Shown: one piece after another, positions 7,475-10,668 of the stretch | Numbering within the stretch: position 1 is the first letter of the stretch | Layout of the letters: every line of letters begins with the position of its first letter | NCBI GenBank assembly: GCA_020848665.1 | Contig: JADLHR010000446.1 | Span: 1-10,668 of the forward strand | Length of the DNA stretch: 10,668 nucleotides | Origin: Anaerolineae bacterium | GTDB lineage: Bacteria; Chloroflexota; Anaerolineae; Aggregatilineales; Aggregatilineaceae | Direction of reading: 5' to 3' | Translations under genes and position numbers: made by a program | The notes under the pieces: model-generated | What the model was told of the DNA's origin: nothing | Databases searched by the model: none | The model's input: only the letters and a program-made list of their open reading frames with translations

Positions 7475-9034
7475 ATGGTAACGGTTAACCGCCACCTGGC
7501 GCACGAGCCTGTTTTCGAGCACGTGGCCGAACAGACCCGTGACTCGCGCTCGCCGGGGCTGCTGATCGGGCTGGCCGTAGGCGCCAGCGCATTGACCGCG
7601 CTGGCCGGAGTGCTGTTCGGCTTTGAGATGGTGGCCGGAGTCGCGCTGCTCGGCGTCGTGCTGGTGCTGGCCTTTGCGCGCTCTGAGTTCGCTACGCTGG
7701 CCGTGTTCTTCGTGCTGTACTCCAACCTGACGGTCATCCTGGTCCAGCGCGGCATTCCCTCGGAAATCGCGGGGAGCTTTTTTCTGCTGCTGGGGCTGCC
7801 GCTGCTCAATTTTCTGTTTGTCAAACATCGCGGGCTGGTGATCACGCCGGTCTTCATCCTGATGATCGGATACCTCGGCGTGCTGGTGCTGTCGGCGGCG
7901 TTCGCCCAGCGCCCGCGCGCCTCGTACTCGCGCATCATGAGCTACGCCATCGAGGGTATCGCGCTCTACTTTCTGGTGATTAACACCGTCCGGTCAGAGG
8001 CCATGCTGCGCAAAGTGATCTGGGTTGTGCTGCTGGCCGGGATGCTGATGGGCAGCGTCACACTCTATCAGGGGCTGACTGGCGCGTATGACAACGACTT
8101 CGGCGGCTGGGCGCAGGTCAGCCAGTCCGAAACCAGCGTCGGTCAGGAAGACTTTCTTGGCAACCAGCCCACTGCACCCCGGCTGGCGGGGCCGGTCGGC
8201 GAGAAAAATCGCTACGCCCAGGTTCTGGTTGTGCTGCTCCCATTGGCGATTGGGCGTTTCTGGGCCGAAAAGCGCATCGGTCTGCGGCTGCTGGCGGTGT
8301 CGGCTGTGATCCCGATTGTAGGCGGGGCGCTTCTGACCTTCTCGCGCGGCGCAGGAATGGCCCTGGCGGTGACGCTCGTAGCCTTAATGATGATGCGGAT
8401 GATTCCGGCCCGCTATGTGCTGGTGCTGGCGGCGATTGTCGCGCTGGTCGGCTTCGGACTGGTGCCCGGTTACCTGTATCGCCTGACCAATCTGGATGTC
8501 GGCGGAATTGTGTCCGGGGACGTGTCCGAAGCTGACACGTCGGTCCAGGGACGCATGACGCAGTACCTCACCGCGACATACATGATTCGTGACAACCTGA
8601 TTTTCGGTGTCGGCCCCGGGCAGACATCCCGTTATATCACTGATTATGCGCGCGGCATCGGGTACAAGGTGCTCGATCAAAACCGGCGTATGCACAACAT
8701 GTATCTTGAGGAACTGTCCGATACAGGGATTGTGGGGTTCAGCGTGCTGATGAGCATCATCGGCATGACGATGCTCCAACTGGGGCATCTGCGGATGCGG
8801 CACCGCCTGGCGCGGCCCGATATTGCTTACACGGCGTCGAGCCTGATCTTAAGTATCATCACCTATCTGAGTACCGCCATGTTTTTACACCTGGCGTATA
8901 TTCGCTATTTCTGGGTGCTGCTGGCGCTGGCCGGGGCGGCGATCGCGGTGTGGAATGCGCTGCTCGAAGTCCCCCCGCCTCGACGGAGTCCGCTGGGGCA
9001 GCCCGACAGCGAATCCTCACGTACAATCGCGTAG
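7475..9034 (+). CDS. Wzy-like polysaccharide polymerase / O-antigen ligase family protein
   Basis: This 519-residue protein has about 10-12 membrane segments and belongs to the O-antigen ligase/polymerase superfamily (Wzy_C type). A large periplasmic loop near residues 200-235 ends in APRLAGPVGEKNRYAQ, with the family Arg at 236 and a Gly-Pro turn. LLTFSRGAGMAL (Arg291) and a second loop with VQGRMTQYLTATYMI, FGVGPGQ and MHNMYLEELSDTGIVG (His407) follow, the usual conserved Arg/His pattern of this family. In this cluster it most likely joins lipid-linked repeat units on the periplasmic side, with the Wzz-like protein limiting length. A ligase role cannot be excluded by sequence. A GAGGG lies about 11 bases before the ATG, a rather long spacing. 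It follows the GT2 gene by 33 bases and is the last clear polysaccharide gene here. Confidence 0.88.
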   Translation: MVTVNRHLAHEPVFEHVAEQTRDSRSPGLLIGLAVGASALTALAGVLFGFEMVAGVALLGVVLVLAFARSEFATLAVFFVLYSNLTVILVQRGIPSEIAGSFFLLLGLPLLNFLFVKHRGLVITPVFILMIGYLGVLVLSAAFAQRPRASYSRIMSYAIEGIALYFLVINTVRSEAMLRKVIWVVLLAGMLMGSVTLYQGLTGAYDNDFGGWAQVSQSETSVGQEDFLGNQPTAPRLAGPVGEKNRYAQVLVVLLPLAIGRFWAEKRIGLRLLAVSAVIPIVGGALLTFSRGAGMALAVTLVALMMMRMIPARYVLVLAAIVALVGFGLVPGYLYRLTNLDVGGIVSGDVSEADTSVQGRMTQYLTATYMIRDNLIFGVGPGQTSRYITDYARGIGYKVLDQNRRMHNMYLEELSDTGIVGFSVLMSIIGMTMLQLGHLRMRHRLARPDIAYTASSLILSIITYLSTAMFLHLAYIRYFWVLLALAGAAIAVWNALLEVPPPRRSPLGQPDSESSRTIA

Positions 9035-9037
9035 GCG

Positions 9038-9098
9038 CCGACGGGCCGTGATACGATGTTCCAAGGGCGGGGTCGCACGGTTTGCGGTCGCCCGTCGG
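9038..9098. repeat. inverted repeat in the gap before the phytase gene
   Basis: CCGACGGGC (9038-9046) and GCCCGTCGG (9090-9098) are perfect nine-base inverted arms, 43 bases apart. Inside them GGGCG (9065-9069) can pair with CGCCC (9089-9093), sharing bases with the outer right arm, so the two pairings exclude each other. There is no T-tract. In a GC-rich region short repeats are common, so a regulatory role is uncertain. Confidence 0.35.
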
Positions 9099-9143
9099 GA
9101 GATGGCTCTATCGCGCTGGAAGCCAAGTCAGGGGTGGGATTGG

Positions 9144-10298
9144 ATGATGATACCGTTTCGCAGCGCTGGCCGTGCCGCCGGGGTCGCCGCCGCGTGTGCG
9201 GCTCTCTTGCTTGGCGCATCCCTGGCTGGCCTGACTTCCACGGCGGCTCAGAACGGCGACCCGATAGCGGTCTTCGCTTCCGTCGAGACTGAGCCGATGC
9301 CAAACGAGGGCGACGCCGCCGACGATGCCGCGATCTGGATTCACCCGTCGGACCCGTCGCTGAGCACGGTGCTCGGCACCGACAAAAAGGGTGGGCTGGC
9401 GGTGTACGACCTTGAAGGGCGCCTGCTCCAGTATTTTGAAATGGGCCGTCTCAACAACGTCGATCTGCGCTACAATTTTCTACTTGGGGGCGATCTTATC
9501 GACATCGCGGTTGCCAGCAATCGGCGGAGCGATACATTGGCGATTTTTCGCATTGACCCGGCGACCCGGCAGATCGCTGACATCTCCGCGCGCGGGATCG
9601 AGGCGGAGATCGATGTGTATGGGCTGTGCATGTATCACAGCGCGGTCAGCGGCCACACCTACGCGTTTGTCACTGGCGAAGATGGCGAGGTCCAGCAGTG
9701 GGACCTGATCGACGATGGCGGGGGGAGGGTTGACGCCGTCCAGGTGCGCGCCTTTGCTGTTGGCTCCCAGGCGGAGGGCTGCGTCGCGGATGATGAGCAG
9801 GGCTACTTCTATCTCGCCGAGGAAGATGTCGCTATCTGGCGCTTTGACGCCGAGCCGGATGGCGCTGTTGAGCCGGTCGCGATCGATCGCGTGGGCAAGA
9901 ACGGGCGCCTGGAAGACGATATCGAGGGGCTAACGATCTACTACGCTGCCGGTGGCGGCGGGTATCTGATCGCGTCGAGCCAGGGAAGCGACGACTACGT
10001 GGTCTATTCGCGCGGAGAGACGCCTGCGTACCTGGGACGCTTCTCGATTGAGGCTTCGGACGCGCTCGACGGTACGTCGGACACCGACGGCATTGATGTG
10101 ACTAACGCAGCGCTCGGCGCCGCATTCCCTGAAGGTGTGTTTGTGGCGCAGGATGGGCGTAATACCGCCCCGAACGCCAATCAGAATTTCAAATTCGTTT
10201 CGTGGGCCGAGATTGCGGCGGGGCTTGCGTTGGACAGCAATACATCATGGGACGCGCGAGCGGTGGGCGCGGGCGCATCTGCCGCGACGACCCGCTGA
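9144..10298 (+). CDS. secreted beta-propeller phytase (BPP family)
   Basis: This 384-residue exported phosphatase is predicted to release phosphate from phytate or related inositol phosphates, with calcium. Residues 1 to about 35 form a signal peptide: an Arg-containing start, hydrophobic AACAALLLGASLAGL, and probable cleavage near Ala35. The mature part matches beta-propeller phytases along its length: EGDAADDAAIWIHPSDPS (Asp60-Asp61), VLGTDKKGGLAVYDLEG, NNVDLRYNF (104-112), DIAVASNRRSDTLAIF, VYGLCMY, LEDDIEGL (Glu257, Asp258, Asp259, Glu261), SDTDGID (312-318), and AQDGRN with NFKFVSW near the end. The acidic and basic residues expected in the calcium and phosphate sites appear kept. Length fits a single-domain BPP. 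ATG at 9144 or 9147 could start; AGGGG lies about nine bases before 9144. It is 109 bases after the Wzy-like gene, so it may be a separate unit or the operon tail. Confidence 0.88.
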   Translation: MMIPFRSAGRAAGVAAACAALLLGASLAGLTSTAAQNGDPIAVFASVETEPMPNEGDAADDAAIWIHPSDPSLSTVLGTDKKGGLAVYDLEGRLLQYFEMGRLNNVDLRYNFLLGGDLIDIAVASNRRSDTLAIFRIDPATRQIADISARGIEAEIDVYGLCMYHSAVSGHTYAFVTGEDGEVQQWDLIDDGGGRVDAVQVRAFAVGSQAEGCVADDEQGYFYLAEEDVAIWRFDAEPDGAVEPVAIDRVGKNGRLEDDIEGLTIYYAAGGGGYLIASSQGSDDYVVYSRGETPAYLGRFSIEASDALDGTSDTDGIDVTNAALGAAFPEGVFVAQDGRNTAPNANQNFKFVSWAEIAAGLALDSNTSWDARAVGAGASAATTR

Positions 10299-10345
10299 CG
10301 AACGCTTGAGAGGTTCGCTTCGAAGCAGAAGGCCAGGTCTCTACA

Positions 10346-10668
10346 GTGACGATCGAGCAGCAAATCGAGAGCGATGTGCTGGTTCGCCTGGGCAGCCAGT
10401 TAAACAGCGAGGCGGTTTCCGCTGCCGCCGAGCTGCGTGATCAGGGTGCGCTGCACGACGGCACTCTGCGCGGTGTGCGTCTGATTGGCGCTAATCTGCA
10501 GGGCGCAGACCTGTCGGGCGCCGATCTGCGCGAGGCGCGCCTGGAATGGGCTGACCTGCGCAACGCGGACCTGCGCAGCGCCGACCTCAGCGATGCCCGG
10601 CTGGAAGTCGCCAGCTTGCAGCGAGCGCAGCTCGATGAGGCGGTGCTCACTGGAGCAGTGCTGCTCAA
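10346..10668 (+). CDS. pentapeptide-repeat protein (5' part, truncated by window end)
   Basis: A GTG at 10346 opens a frame that runs to the right edge (107 codons visible). A TGA lies in frame at 10307, and GTG 10346 is the best start between. CAGGT lies seven bases before it. The first 33 residues are helical and charged. From about residue 34 a leucine recurs every fifth residue (L36, L41, L46 ... L106), with Ala often two residues before it, as in GANLQGADLSGADLREARL. This is a right-handed quadrilateral beta-helix of about 15 pentapeptides so far. Known pentapeptide proteins have various jobs (DNA mimicry, membrane-linked or scaffold roles); none can be assigned here. It is 47 bases after the phytase gene. 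Confidence 0.8.
   Translation, partial: MTIEQQIESDVLVRLGSQLNSEAVSAAAELRDQGALHDGTLRGVRLIGANLQGADLSGADLREARLEWADLRNADLRSADLSDARLEVASLQRAQLDEAVLTGAVLL

Noticed and set aside
6545..7828. A 427-residue open frame on the - strand
   Set aside because: It is opposite the GT2 and Wzy-like genes, has no domain signature, and has shadow-like composition (His, Gln, Arg rich).
9022..9056. TACAAT (9022-9027) and TACGAT (9051-9056) as promoters for the phytase gene
   Set aside because: Neither has a recognisable -35 box at a suitable distance, and such hexamers occur by chance.
1..10668. CRISPR arrays, tRNA or rRNA genes, insertion sequences
   Set aside because: No regularly spaced repeats, no tRNA-like cloverleaf or rRNA sequence, and no transposase or terminal repeats were seen.

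Overview
The window is GC-rich throughout, except for an AT-rich stretch at about 61-115. It carries a one-strand (+) set of genes for making and exporting a surface or extracellular polysaccharide by a Wzy-type route. The style of the genes suggests an environmental Gram-negative-like or Chloroflexota (Anaerolineae-type) bacterium. That is an inference from gene content and composition only; no marker gene is present.

Layout: (1) At the left edge an AT-rich open frame, possibly the 3' end of an upstream gene, ends at 111. It is followed by a promoter-like site with an exact TATAAT and a strong ribosome binding site. (2) 196-1920 encodes a polyprenyl-phosphate sugar-1-phosphate transferase, with an N-terminal membrane region and a degenerate GGDEF-like domain in front of the catalytic domain. 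(3) A long intercistronic stem-loop (1974-2014) precedes a Wzz/BY-kinase-type protein (2106-3713) whose P-loop and Walker B residues are lost. (4) 3719-4981 is a two-domain protein: an uncharacterised nucleotidyltransferase-like part followed by a thymidylate-kinase-like P-loop part. (5) Two glycosyltransferases follow, GT4 (4974-6266) and membrane GT2 (6263-7441), each overlapping the gene before it by 4-8 bases. (6) 7475-9034 is a Wzy/O-antigen-ligase family membrane protein. (7) After a 109-base gap with inverted repeats comes a secreted beta-propeller phytase (9144-10298). (8) The start of a pentapeptide-repeat protein (10346-) runs off the right edge.

How they fit together: the sugar transferase would load the first sugar phosphate on the lipid carrier, GT4 and GT2 would extend the repeat unit, the Wzy-like protein would polymerise (or ligate) it, and the Wzz-like protein would set chain length. 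No Wzx flippase or outer-membrane exporter lies in the window. The most notable points are that the first two assembly genes carry regulatory or catalytic domains that look dead (GGDEF-like and BY-kinase-like), and that a kinase of unknown substrate sits in the middle of the operon.
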